Source of the DNA: an uncultured Prevotellaceae bacterium
GTDB lineage: Bacteria; Bacteroidota; Bacteroidia; Bacteroidales; Bacteroidaceae
NCBI GenBank assembly: GCA_900316645.1
Contig: ONDP01000030.1
Coordinates: 1-64,000, forward strand
DNA: 64,000 nucleotides
Reading direction: 5' to 3'
The notes below the pieces were generated by a model that was not told the origin of the DNA, did not search any database, and saw nothing but the letters and a program-made list of their open reading frames with translations. How positions within the stretch are numbered: the stretch's first letter is position 1; every line of letters starts with the position of its first letter. The position numbers and the translations under genes were made by a program. This document shows positions 27,620-36,375 of the stretch, in pieces.

Positions 27620-28726
27620 TTATTTAAAGGTTTTCAAATCCAGATTATACACATTCTCTGTACGACGCAGAACCTCATCACGCAGATCATCAAGATTGAT
27701 GCCCCAACTATCCTTCATATAGTCTCTGACCATGTCCAGTTTCTGGAGAATAATATTATAATAGGTGTCATCGTAGGTATCAATCGTTTCCACCTCATAC
27801 TCATAGGCGTAATACGACTTGCCGTCAATCACTTGTACGAGACGGTTACCATCCTGATCATACAGATAATCCTTGATAATCCGGTTGCCATCAGCGTCGA
27901 GTTTATACACAGGATTACCATCCTTGTCGAGTTTGGTTGTTGAACCTGTTACGGTAAGTGACGCATTCAGAATTTGGTTCCATACCATATCGTTAGAAGT
28001 TACATAAGTGGCAAATACCTCAGCGAAGTCCTCGTTATACTCACCACTGGCATATCCTGTTACAAAGCCCTGTTTTGGAGCATCGGCATCTTTCACGTTA
28101 ACCCAATCACTGGTATGGTATTTGCCAGCAGAAATTTCCTGGAAGTCAGTAGGATAGTTCTTCGTCTGAGTCAGGATGTGACAGAATTCATGGTGCATCG
28201 TGTGGAAGAACCAGTGATTCAGGTCCATGGGTAGTGCATAGTGATCGCGGAAGGCATCCGTAGTGTTGACATAGATATTGTCCACATCTATCTCATTGAC
28301 ACGGAATAAGGTAATCTTCACACCACTCTCAGCATATCCTAAGACGATGCTCTCACTTGAATTAAACTCTGGTGAACCGAGTAACTGGTAAACCTTTGGT
28401 CCGTAAGTCTTAATAAACTCACGTCCGAAGACGGACTCGTAAGCACCAATCCACAACTCACGAACAAGAATCGCCAAAGCCTTTGCCTTTTCAGGGTCAG
28501 CAGGTACAACATTATAGTAATTGTCAGTCTCACTATCCTGATAGCGATAGCGGAACTCAATGTTATAAGGTACCGTGAAATTATTGTAGAGCCAAGTGTC
28601 AAACTCACTCTTGGGCTGTTCTTCAGTTTTGAAGATGCTCTCATTGGAAACATCGTCGCTGCTGCATGATGTCACTAAGACAGCCAGTGCCAACATGCTC
28701 AGTAGTGATAATATTGTTTTTTTCAT
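27620..28726 (-). CDS. SusCD-associated zinc metallohydrolase lipoprotein
   Basis: A lipobox (VTSCSS) is followed by a catalytic domain with the zinc motif HHEFCHIL and a downstream Glu in NEDFAEVFATYV. This is the substrate import-associated zinc metallohydrolase family. Near the C-terminus short DGN repeats occur (KLDKDGNPVYKLDADGNR). The usual setting is SusC-SusD-metallohydrolase-DUF4302, exactly as found here. A peptidase role at the import complex is the likely but untested function. Confidence 0.85.
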   Translation of the reverse strand: MKKTILSLLSMLALAVLVTSCSSDDVSNESIFKTEEQPKSEFDTWLYNNFTVPYNIEFRYRYQDSETDNYYNVVPADPEKAKALAILVRELWIGAYESVFGREFIKTYGPKVYQLLGSPEFNSSESIVLGYAESGVKITLFRVNEIDVDNIYVNTTDAFRDHYALPMDLNHWFFHTMHHEFCHILTQTKNYPTDFQEISAGKYHTSDWVNVKDADAPKQGFVTGYASGEYNEDFAEVFATYVTSNDMVWNQILNASLTVTGSTTKLDKDGNPVYKLDADGNRIIKDYLYDQDGNRLVQVIDGKSYYAYEYEVETIDTYDDTYYNIILQKLDMVRDYMKDSWGINLDDLRDEVLRRTENVYNLDLKTFK

Positions 28727-28829
28727 AACTATTCTCTTTTTTTATTAGATGACTAAATACTGCTATTAGCGAAGAACTTCCCTTGCATTCTGCATCTCAT
28801 TAGGATCCTGATCGGTAGTCGTTGCGTCC

Positions 28830-30365
28830 TCATAGACATTGGGGGCGATACCAGCCTCGATGGCATCCTGTGGAATCTGGAAGGCACCACGTGAGTCTCC
28901 CATTATGGCTGAAAGCGATACCGTAGCGCTTCAAATCCTGGAAGCGTAGACCTTGCTGCCATGTCTCTATGCGGCGCATATGCAGTATCAACTGAATGAT
29001 ATTCTCCTGTGTACCACTTTCTACGGTGAATCCTTGTGGTTGTAAGTGTTTCTTCGCTGTACGCTCTTTGGTCGTATTGACAATTTCAGGAGTATAATCT
29101 ATCTTGCTGATAGCATTGTTGACCGACTCCTCTGTTAATGTCGGGCGCCTTGCCGTTCCGCAAGATTCCTCACAATGGCTTGTAATCCAATAATTCATGT
29201 CTTCAAGTGCCTTTGTGTAGTTCTTTTGCAGTGCATAAGCCTCTGCACGGACAAGCAGGGTCTCGTCAGACTTAAACACAACATCAACAATATAAGGTGT
29301 ACCTGTATTTGCTACTTTGTCGGTCACGGCTAAGAACTCTACCATGAAAGGCATATATGCGGCTTGCGTATAGCCATAGAGAAGTTTTGCTTGGTAGAGT
29401 GTGTTATTATCATAACCCTCACCCCAAGGCATACCAACGGCACGTGTCAATTCATTTCTCCATAGGTCAATATGGGTGGCATAACGATGCCAACTGGAAG
29501 AATAGAAAGCACGTCCAACCAATGAATTTGCTGGTATCATCAGGAAGTTTGCTGGCTCTGAGGCTGATACATAAGCATTATTCACATCGTCAACACCAGC
29601 CAAGTTCAGATACTGTGCGTAGTTACGCAAAACGCCGAGGGGATTGCTTCCAATGGCATTAGTGGCATACTGGATTGCCTTGTCGTACTTGTGGTAGTAT
29701 AGGTTAAAACGGGCAGCGAAAGCGTAAGCGGCCTTACTGTTGAAGTGATACTTAGGTGATACCAGATGAGCATCATTCAATAACGGCAGAGCCTCCTCTA
29801 TGTCTGCGTTGATGTTCTCGTAGAGTTCTTGTAGTGTTCCACGCTCATCCACACTCACGCCAGGAGTCGTAGGATAGGGCAGTCCTTGATACTTATCTGC
29901 CTTTGTGGGATCATATGCCATACAGAAAACGTTGCTCATACGGAAGATGGCATAGGCACGACACAACAGAGCCTCGGCGCGGCATCCGTTCAGACTTTCA
30001 GGATTACCCAGTTCACTGATGCTCGCCAGTGCCTGATTAGCAGCAGCAACTGCCATGTAGTGATAATTCCAAATCCATTGGGTACTCTCCCAACTGGTGG
30101 TAAGTACTGGTTCCCAGCGATAGATAAACGTCTGGTAGTCCTGTGCCGTATATTGGGCACCATTGTCCTGTACATTATCTGAGGCAATTTCCATGACGTA
30201 ATCAGCAGAACGGTTAGGATAGGCGGATACCAGGAATTGCGCAACTTTCTTCTCGGTGTCTATCTCTGCACGGTCATCGGGCAATTTGTCCAGATAGTCG
30301 TTGCAGGAAGCAAGTCCCATGCTTAGCGCAATGATTGAAATTCCTATATATTTCTTCATAATCAT
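28830..30365 (-). CDS. SusD/RagB-like lipoprotein, frameshifted near the C-terminus
   Basis: A lipoprotein signal (GLASCNDYLDKLPDDRAE) and SusD-type helical repeats (YHYMAVAAANQAL, ALLCRAYAIFRMSNVF) identify the substrate-binding lid of the SusC importer upstream. At about 28910 the frame changes. The encoded end (SHNGRLTWCLPD...) is unlike SusD, whereas another frame continues MGDSRGAFQIPQDAIEAG and stops at 28766. A single-base indel, real or a sequencing error, explains this. The repaired protein would run to 28766. Confidence 0.85.
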   Translation of the reverse strand: MIMKKYIGISIIALSMGLASCNDYLDKLPDDRAEIDTEKKVAQFLVSAYPNRSADYVMEIASDNVQDNGAQYTAQDYQTFIYRWEPVLTTSWESTQWIWNYHYMAVAAANQALASISELGNPESLNGCRAEALLCRAYAIFRMSNVFCMAYDPTKADKYQGLPYPTTPGVSVDERGTLQELYENINADIEEALPLLNDAHLVSPKYHFNSKAAYAFAARFNLYYHKYDKAIQYATNAIGSNPLGVLRNYAQYLNLAGVDDVNNAYVSASEPANFLMIPANSLVGRAFYSSSWHRYATHIDLWRNELTRAVGMPWGEGYDNNTLYQAKLLYGYTQAAYMPFMVEFLAVTDKVANTGTPYIVDVVFKSDETLLVRAEAYALQKNYTKALEDMNYWITSHCEESCGTARRPTLTEESVNNAISKIDYTPEIVNTTKERTAKKHLQPQGFTVESGTQENIIQLILHMRRIETWQQGLRFQDLKRYGIAFSHNGRLTWCLPDSTGCHRGWYRPQCL

Positions 30366-30398
30366 TATTTACTTTTATCTTGTTTTACCTTTATTCTA

Positions 30399-33300
30399 TT
30401 AAAGTCCTACGCGGAGGGTGAAGGTGAACTGCTTAGGCATAGGCACGGCAACACCACCCGTGTTGAAGAACTCAGGATCCTGACCGTTCAGTTTCTTGTC
30501 AGCATAAATCAGGAAGAGGTTAGTTGCCTGAAGTTTCAGAGAGAGACTGTTCAGACTCAGAGCGGCAATCCACTTCTTGGGGAAGTCATAACTCAGCGAA
30601 ATCTCCTTCATGCGGATGAAGTCACCCTTTGCCACACGAGCAGAAGACTTGTTGTAGGCATTATAAGCATATGCCAGACGTGAGTCGTTTTGCAACATAC
30701 GCAAATCGGCAATTGCTGGGATATCTGTGAATTTCTCATCACCAGCCATCGTCCAGCGGTTCTTAAACTCTTTCGGCATGGCGTCTAAGTCAGAGTAAGA
30801 AGCGGCAAACGACGGGTCAAGGCGAATCACATTACCATACGAATAGGTCGCAAAGATATTCAGCGTGAAACCTTTATACTTGAAAGTGTTACCCAGTGAA
30901 CCTGTAACGGTCGGATCTGTTGGACCTTCATAAATTAAATAGTCGGTATCATAAGACTGGAAGTCAAGGTCGCTGGTGGTCAGGTCACCATTCGTGTTGA
31001 TAAAGGTGGGGACACCATTCTCGTTCAGCCCCTTGAAATCCATAGAGAAAAGTGAACGATAAGGATATCCTGGCATGGTGAAGCCTGAATTGCTAATCAT
31101 ACTGATGACTCGCGTATGAGTTTCCAAATCTGTTACCTTGGTTTTCACATGGGCGAAAATGAAGTCTGTGCTCCATTGGAAATCTTTTGTAAGAATATTC
31201 TTGGTAGAAATGCTCAACTCTTCACCATGAGAACGCATTGAGGCAACATTGGCATAATCACGAAGCGTACCTGTAGTACCGTTGAGTACACGTGGACCAA
31301 TGAGGTCATAGTTATTACGCTTGTACCAGTCGAACTGTACATTGATACGGTTATTCAGGAAACCGAGGTCAAAACCCAGGTTGAACTCATGCTTCTTCTC
31401 ATAGGTCAAATCTGGGTTGGCAAAATCATAGATTTCCAGTCCAGACTCCTTGACATTGGTAAACGGACGCCAAGGGTTGTAACTCTGAATGATAACCTGT
31501 GCGTTGTTGGTAGCAGGTTTGTCACCAGTCAGAGAGTATGAGGCTTTCAGTGTGGCGTGGGTCAGCACATTCTTGAAAGTCTTTTGGAACCAAGGCTCCT
31601 CATGGGCATTCCATGCTCCAGATACGTTCCATGTAGGCAACCAACGAGCACTGGTGGCTTTTCCCAAACGGTTAGAGCCTTCATAACGAACAGTTCCGTT
31701 AACAATATAGCGTCCTTTATAAGAATAGGTAGCAGTTCCGAAGAACGATACCTCACGACCATAACTGTTGCTCAGTCCATAGTAATCGGCATTCTGCTCA
31801 CTGGATTGCTTGAAGTAGCGATAGTCATAGTTGGGAAGGTAACCCATGGCATACTGCATACCTACACCGTCAAAACTACTGCGGCTACGATCAGTATTGT
31901 TAATCTCCATACCACCGAAAAAGTTCACGATGTGCATGTCATTATTGAAGGCATCGTTATAACTTCCTGTCAGTCGGATACTCCAGTTGTTCATCTTATA
32001 CTTTGTCTCGTTGTAGAAACCACCATTTGGGAGCACACTGATAGGTAATGAGTTGGCATCATCAGGGTCTGTGTATAACCATGGGTTGGCATCACGCATG
32101 GTGGCATCGTCCATGGCACGGAATGACATCGCCTGATTAGAGTTCTCCCGAATCTGGTGCGCCTGAGTGGTTCCAGAGTATTTGTAAGATGCCAGAGCGG
32201 CTAACTCCACCTGTCGGATGGGCTTGTATTTCAATTCAGCCTGAATTTTCATGTCTACTACATCCAGATCCATATAGTTGTTTGCCAACTCATTATGGAT
32301 GTTAAATGGCGCATAGTTGCGTATATAGAATGCATTGGGGTCCAGTGTGCGTGAACTGTTCAAAGCGTAACTATATGGGTTGATGTCAAAGTCACGACTG
32401 GTGGCACCTGTTACCGCATTGTTGCTTTGGCTTGTCGTGCCAGGAGCCTTTTGCTTACGGTAACTGGCATTACCAATCATGTTGATAGTCACCTTCTTTG
32501 AGATATTGAAGTTGGCGTTGATATTGGTTGTGAATCGCTCTACCTTTGATGCCTCCGTCCATCCTGGGTCGTTCATGTAACTGAAAGAAGTATAGTACTG
32601 AGCCTTGTCAGTACCCGTTGACATAGAGATAGAATGGTTGTGCATGATGGCAGTTGAGAACAACTCATCAAACCAGTCCGTATTACGCATCTCTGCTTCC
32701 CTCAAATAAGCATTTCTTGCCTCAGGGGTATTTGCCAAGGCGTAGGTACCTGTAGTAGGATCATAAGTATTCAGCAAGTGATACATCTTACCATAGACAC
32801 CACTGCTTGTGGCACGATAGGTACGACCAAATGATATCAGACCGTTGTTCTCCAGTTCCTGATAGATGCCCATCTGCTCCTGTGAGTTCATGATATTGAA
32901 ATTGGAATAACTGGGCTTCAGACGCATGGTATACTCACCGGTATAGTTGATGCGGGTCTGTCCCTGCTTTCCTTTTTTAGTAGTAACGACAATCACACCA
33001 GCCATGGCACGGGCACCGTAGATAGAGGTCGCACTACCGTCTTTCAGAATCTGGAACGACTCGATATCGTCAGAGTTCAAACCTGCAATAGCAGATGAAA
33101 TCAGTGTCTCTGCATCACCAGACGACAGCGCATCGGCATCAACCTCTGTCACATCCTCCATGATAACTCCGTCAACAACCCACAAAGGTTTAGATGAACC
33201 ATAGATTGACGTGGCACCACGTACACGGATCTTGGGAGCAGTACCGAAAGTACCACTGACGTTCTGTACTGATACACCTGCTACACGTCCTTCAAGTGAA

Positions 33301-33707
33301 CGGGATATATCGGCAACACCATCCAGTTTCGCTTTCTCCGCATCCACCTTTGATGTGGCACCAGTGAACAGACGCTTGTCCATTTTCTGCATACCTGTTA
33401 CAACCACTTCCTCAAGGACTGCACTGGGTTGCAGCGTGATGGTCATACCGTTCTTAGGAGTCACTGTCTGAGACTCCAGACCAATATAGCTCACTACAAT
33501 CTTCTTACCCGAGGGCACGTTGATCGTGAAGTGGCCATCGGCATCTGTTACCGTACCGGCCTTCTGTCCCTGCACCAGGACGGTAGCGCCGATGATGGGC
33601 TGGTTGTCCTCGCCAGAGATAACGGTACCAGTAACTTTTGTCTGGGCAAATGCCATTCCTAAACTGAGGAACAGACATGCCATAAACATCGTTAGTCTTT
33701 TTTCCAT
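30399..33707 (-). CDS. SusC/RagA-like TonB-dependent outer-membrane importer (left)
   Basis: About 1102 residues: signal peptide (AFAQ), carboxypeptidase-regulatory-like domain (GTVISGEDNQPIIGATV, about 25-105), plug (LEEVVVTGMQ, SLEGRVAGVSVQ, IRVRGATSIYG) and a 22-strand-type barrel ending FTFTLRVGL. It forms the import pore with the SusD 33 bases behind. Start ATG at 33707; the upstream GTG at 33713 is less likely. The operon also encodes a zinc metallohydrolase and DUF4302, so peptides or glycoproteins may be the substrate. Its 5' end lies inside a 35-bp repeat shared with the divergent SusC. Confidence 0.92.
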   Translation of the reverse strand: MEKRLTMFMACLFLSLGMAFAQTKVTGTVISGEDNQPIIGATVLVQGQKAGTVTDADGHFTINVPSGKKIVVSYIGLESQTVTPKNGMTITLQPSAVLEEVVVTGMQKMDKRLFTGATSKVDAEKAKLDGVADISRSLEGRVAGVSVQNVSGTFGTAPKIRVRGATSIYGSSKPLWVVDGVIMEDVTEVDADALSSGDAETLISSAIAGLNSDDIESFQILKDGSATSIYGARAMAGVIVVTTKKGKQGQTRINYTGEYTMRLKPSYSNFNIMNSQEQMGIYQELENNGLISFGRTYRATSSGVYGKMYHLLNTYDPTTGTYALANTPEARNAYLREAEMRNTDWFDELFSTAIMHNHSISMSTGTDKAQYYTSFSYMNDPGWTEASKVERFTTNINANFNISKKVTINMIGNASYRKQKAPGTTSQSNNAVTGATSRDFDINPYSYALNSSRTLDPNAFYIRNYAPFNIHNELANNYMDLDVVDMKIQAELKYKPIRQVELAALASYKYSGTTQAHQIRENSNQAMSFRAMDDATMRDANPWLYTDPDDANSLPISVLPNGGFYNETKYKMNNWSIRLTGSYNDAFNNDMHIVNFFGGMEINNTDRSRSSFDGVGMQYAMGYLPNYDYRYFKQSSEQNADYYGLSNSYGREVSFFGTATYSYKGRYIVNGTVRYEGSNRLGKATSARWLPTWNVSGAWNAHEEPWFQKTFKNVLTHATLKASYSLTGDKPATNNAQVIIQSYNPWRPFTNVKESGLEIYDFANPDLTYEKKHEFNLGFDLGFLNNRINVQFDWYKRNNYDLIGPRVLNGTTGTLRDYANVASMRSHGEELSISTKNILTKDFQWSTDFIFAHVKTKVTDLETHTRVISMISNSGFTMPGYPYRSLFSMDFKGLNENGVPTFINTNGDLTTSDLDFQSYDTDYLIYEGPTDPTVTGSLGNTFKYKGFTLNIFATYSYGNVIRLDPSFAASYSDLDAMPKEFKNRWTMAGDEKFTDIPAIADLRMLQNDSRLAYAYNAYNKSSARVAKGDFIRMKEISLSYDFPKKWIAALSLNSLSLKLQATNLFLIYADKKLNGQDPEFFNTGGVAVPMPKQFTFTLRVGL

Positions 33708-33730
33708 AAACACTCTCTTGTTATTAATTT
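33696..33730 (-). repeat. 35-bp inverted repeat over the SusC start, left copy
   Basis: The minus-strand sequence is identical over 35 bases to 36341-36375 on the plus strand. It includes 23 bases of leader and the first codons of both SusC genes. Beyond it the two genes are clearly less alike. Confidence 0.8.
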
Positions 33731-33778
33731 ATAATGATTTAATTAACTTTTTGCCTGTATTTACTAACTATTTTCCAT

Positions 33779-33797
33779 ACCTCCCCCGCAGAGGTGG
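33779..33797. promoter_or_regulatory. 19-bp element ACCTCCCCCGCAGAGGTGG, left copy
   Basis: The exact reverse complement of 36269-36287. The ends form CCACCTC/GAGGT half-sites. It lies in the leader of the left SusC, between the promoter and the 35-bp repeat. It could be a regulator or recombinase site, or a member of the REP-like family. Confidence 0.5.
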
Positions 33798-33811
33798 CTT
33801 GCAAGATTTTG

Positions 33812-33843
33812 CAAAAATACAACAATTATTCACAATCAGCAAA
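33812..33843 (-). promoter_or_regulatory. Promoter of the left SusC operon
   Basis: TTTG (33840-33843), 20 bp, TATTTTTG (33812-33819) on the minus strand. The leader to the ATG would be about 95 bases. The rest of the 33850-34013 gap is AT-rich without other visible features. Confidence 0.65.
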
Positions 33844-34013
33844 TAATTTTTATGAAAAAACACTTTTTTCCGCCAATTTTTAACATATAACCCCCTTTTT
33901 CTTCCTCTTTAGTACAATTTTGTGCTAAAAATCTTGCGTTTTGTTAATAAGTGTAAGAAAACACCTCTATTACCAATAATATAATAATGTACGCGCGAAG
34001 ATAAGCCAAATAC

Positions 34014-35144
34014 CTACAACTGTTTTAGCCACAGTTCAAAGAAGGTATCGTAGATGATGTAGCCTGACTCCAGTCGATAGAGGAGTTCTTTTTCAAGCAA
34101 TGTGTCTAATGCTGTCTTGATGCTGCTGGATGTAGGCAGGTCGTATTTCCTCATAAAAGAGGTGCTCATCGGACTTTCTACACATCCTTCTTTTGCAATG
34201 GCTTTCAACAGGGTTAGCTGATTGTCTGAAAGAAAGGTAACCAGTACTTCATATTGCATGGCGTTTCTGGTTACAACATGATGGACAGCCTCATCAAGCT
34301 GTGCCATTTTATTGACGTGTTTTTCTGTTTCATACAGACGGTTTAAAATCAACTGTATGCTTCTGGTGACCCCATAAAAGCGCTGATACATGGTTTGAAA
34401 AACATCTTGGCTGAAACTTCCATTTTTACCCTCGAAAAAACGTCTGGCAAAGTCGTAGTAAATTTCCTGATGCAGAGGCTGTAGCCCCATTCCAATTGTG
34501 CTTAGGTAGAATGGGCGCTCAGGTGAGTTGAATATCTGTGCCATTAAGTGACGTTTACTTCCAGAGAACACAAAATGAACATTGGGCGCAAACTGAATAT
34601 AGGATCGCAGCAAAGCTTCAATTCCATCCTCTGGGTAGCAGGTAATTTGCTGAAACTCATCGATAGCCACATACACCTGCCGCTTGCTTTGGGAAAGATA
34701 GTCGAATATCGTTTTGAGTGTCATGGAAGACTGGCTGGCTTCGATACTTACGGAAACGGTTGGTGTGCCGGTCATGGGGTCAACACCGAATACAGGACGC
34801 CATGAACCAAAGAACTCCAACAGGTGCTTGATGGCTTTTTTTTCACGAGACAATACATTTTGAGCAATCGCTGTGCCCAACAGCTCTACAAAATCGTGCT
34901 GGTTCTTTGTCGCAAAGATGTCTATATAAATGCAAATAGCATCTTTTTCCTGTTGTTTAATATGCCAAAAACTATTTTTTATGAGTCCAGTTTTGCCAAT
35001 TCTTCGGGGAGAAATCAGTACGGTGTTGCGCCCATTTCGAAGATTTGAAATCAGTTCTTCAGTTTCTTCTGCACGATCACAGAAATACTCTGGGCCTACA
35101 TATCCCTGATAAACAAAGGGGTTTTTAATCTTTTTCTTTACCAT
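34014..35144 (-). CDS. AAA ATPase (PF01637-like) with C-terminal winged helix
   Basis: The 376-residue protein has a Walker A in LISPRRIGKTGLI (about 43-55), a Walker B in VYVAIDEFQQI and the sensor-like FVFSGSKRHLM. It ends in a winged-helix-like region (FMRKYDLPTSSSIKTALDTLLEKELL). This family is common in Bacteroidota and archaea and its role is poorly known; defence or stress functions have been proposed for relatives. It stands alone behind its own promoter with a repeat array. It lies in the segment between the two divergent SusC genes, next to the recombinase. Confidence 0.82.
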   Translation of the reverse strand: MVKKKIKNPFVYQGYVGPEYFCDRAEETEELISNLRNGRNTVLISPRRIGKTGLIKNSFWHIKQQEKDAICIYIDIFATKNQHDFVELLGTAIAQNVLSREKKAIKHLLEFFGSWRPVFGVDPMTGTPTVSVSIEASQSSMTLKTIFDYLSQSKRQVYVAIDEFQQITCYPEDGIEALLRSYIQFAPNVHFVFSGSKRHLMAQIFNSPERPFYLSTIGMGLQPLHQEIYYDFARRFFEGKNGSFSQDVFQTMYQRFYGVTRSIQLILNRLYETEKHVNKMAQLDEAVHHVVTRNAMQYEVLVTFLSDNQLTLLKAIAKEGCVESPMSTSFMRKYDLPTSSSIKTALDTLLEKELLYRLESGYIIYDTFFELWLKQL

Positions 35145-35172
35145 AACAAAATGCCTTATTGTTTCTTTTTAT

Positions 35173-35226
35173 TGCGGAATATCCGTTACGGAAATCCCGT
35201 TACGGACATTCCGTAATGCAAAGTTA
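35173..35226 (-). promoter_or_regulatory. ATPase promoter with 14-bp-period near-palindromes at the start site
   Basis: The -7 box TAACTTTG (35219-35226, minus strand) is followed at once by repeats on a 14-bp period: ATTACGGA, TCCGTAACGGG, TCCGTAACGGA and a half-site TCCGC. The position over the transcription start suggests a repressor site, perhaps for self-regulation; that is inference. Confidence 0.5.
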
Positions 35227-35231
35227 CTATT

Positions 35232-36146
35232 TTATTTAATAACTTGCAACTTTTTACCTGAAAATTTATCTAATAGGAGGCTGTTGGCCTGATCAATGCG
35301 CTGGTCGTCAATCTCACGGATATAGGTCAGTGTGGTGTTGGGCGACGTATGCCCTAATGCTTTGCTGATGACACTGAGGTCGATGTTGGCATGATAGGCC
35401 ATGCTTGCCCACGAATGGCGCGCTACATACGAGGTAAGGCGATGCGCCAAACCTGCCATCTCGCCAATCTTACGCAGATGGCGATTGTAGCGCGAACGCG
35501 CATTCTCGTAATCTCTGAACACATCAGCATGAGTCCCTGCCGACAGGATGGGAAACACATAGGGGCTATCCTTCCTGATGTAGCGATGAATAATCTGCTC
35601 GATGGGCGATTCCAACTTGATACAGATGCGTTGCCCCGTCTTATGGCGATAATAGATGATGTGGTCATTATGTATCTGGCTCTTCAGCAAGAAGGCAATA
35701 TCCACAAAAGGCATACCCAAAGCATAGAAACTGAACAGGAAGATATCGCGCGAAAAAGCAATAGACTCTCCTTTAGGAAGGTTCAAATTCTTAATTTTGC
35801 ATATTTCCTCTATGCCAACCGAGCGCTTTTCTGTGGGAGCTTTCCCTGTATAAACGGTGTCGAACAACGATTGCTGCTTCAGCGAAGGCTTCAACCGATA
35901 CAGGAGCGAACGGAGCGAGCGCATGTAACACGAAATGGTGTTGGGTGTGATGTGTTGTTCGTGCAGCCATTGCTGATAGCGCTCCATAAGAGGGGAGTCA
36001 ATTTGTTCCATCAGCACTCTTCCCCCCGAAAAATGGCAGAACGAACGAAGAGCCGTCCGATAATTATCAACCGTGCTTTTCGACTTGCCCGTTTGCAATT
36101 GGCTAATAAGCTGGGTAGCCACATCGGTGAAAGTAAGTTTCGTCAT
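35232..36146 (-). CDS. Tyrosine recombinase, Bacteroidota integrase type
   Basis: An N-terminal SAM-like domain (SKSTVDNYRTALRSF) and the catalytic domain (YYRHKTGQR, YVARHSWAS, LGHTSPNTTLTYI with the nucleophile Tyr) are present; length about 304. The first catalytic Arg, which in relatives reads TRGM, is ALGM here (Leu). No transposon genes are attached. It lies between two divergent SusC genes with a 35-bp inverted repeat over their starts, so promoter or gene inversion is a plausible job. An upstream start at 36218 is possible. Confidence 0.85.
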   Translation of the reverse strand: MTKLTFTDVATQLISQLQTGKSKSTVDNYRTALRSFCHFSGGRVLMEQIDSPLMERYQQWLHEQHITPNTISCYMRSLRSLLYRLKPSLKQQSLFDTVYTGKAPTEKRSVGIEEICKIKNLNLPKGESIAFSRDIFLFSFYALGMPFVDIAFLLKSQIHNDHIIYYRHKTGQRICIKLESPIEQIIHRYIRKDSPYVFPILSAGTHADVFRDYENARSRYNRHLRKIGEMAGLAHRLTSYVARHSWASMAYHANIDLSVISKALGHTSPNTTLTYIREIDDQRIDQANSLLLDKFSGKKLQVIK

Positions 36147-36249
36147 AGTGCTTTTGTGTGTTTTAGGCTGAAAAGACTTGAGCCAGTCGCAGCTGAATTG
36201 AATAGAAATTTTAAACATACGCTTTTGGTTTTAAAGATTAATAAGGGCA

Positions 36250-36310
36250 AAAATAGTGAAAATAGTGTCCACCTCTGCGGGGGAGGTGTATTAACTTTGA
36301 TAAAATAGTG
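36250..36310 (+). promoter_or_regulatory. Control region of the right SusC: repeats, 19-bp element and -7 box
   Basis: Two tandem AAAATAGTG units (36250-36267) precede CCACCTCTGCGGGGGAGGT (36269-36287), then TAACTTTG (36292-36299) and a third AAAATAGTG (36302-36310). No good TTTG -33 box is seen; the 19-bp element covers that place. This layout differs from the left SusC, where the element lies downstream of the promoter. Confidence 0.5.
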
Positions 36311-36340
36311 TGTAAAAAGAGACAAAATATAACAATTATT

Positions 36341-36375
36341 AAATTAATAACAAGAGAGTGTTTATGGAAAAAAGA
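36341..36375 (+). repeat. 35-bp inverted repeat over the SusC start, right copy
   Basis: Identical to the minus strand of 33696-33730. The enclosed 2.6 kb holds the ATPase, the recombinase and both SusC promoters. Confidence 0.8.

Noticed and set aside
33779-36287. 19-bp shared element as a certain operator
   Set aside because: It resembles the dispersed C/G-rich palindromes of this genome, so a regulatory role is kept only as a possibility.
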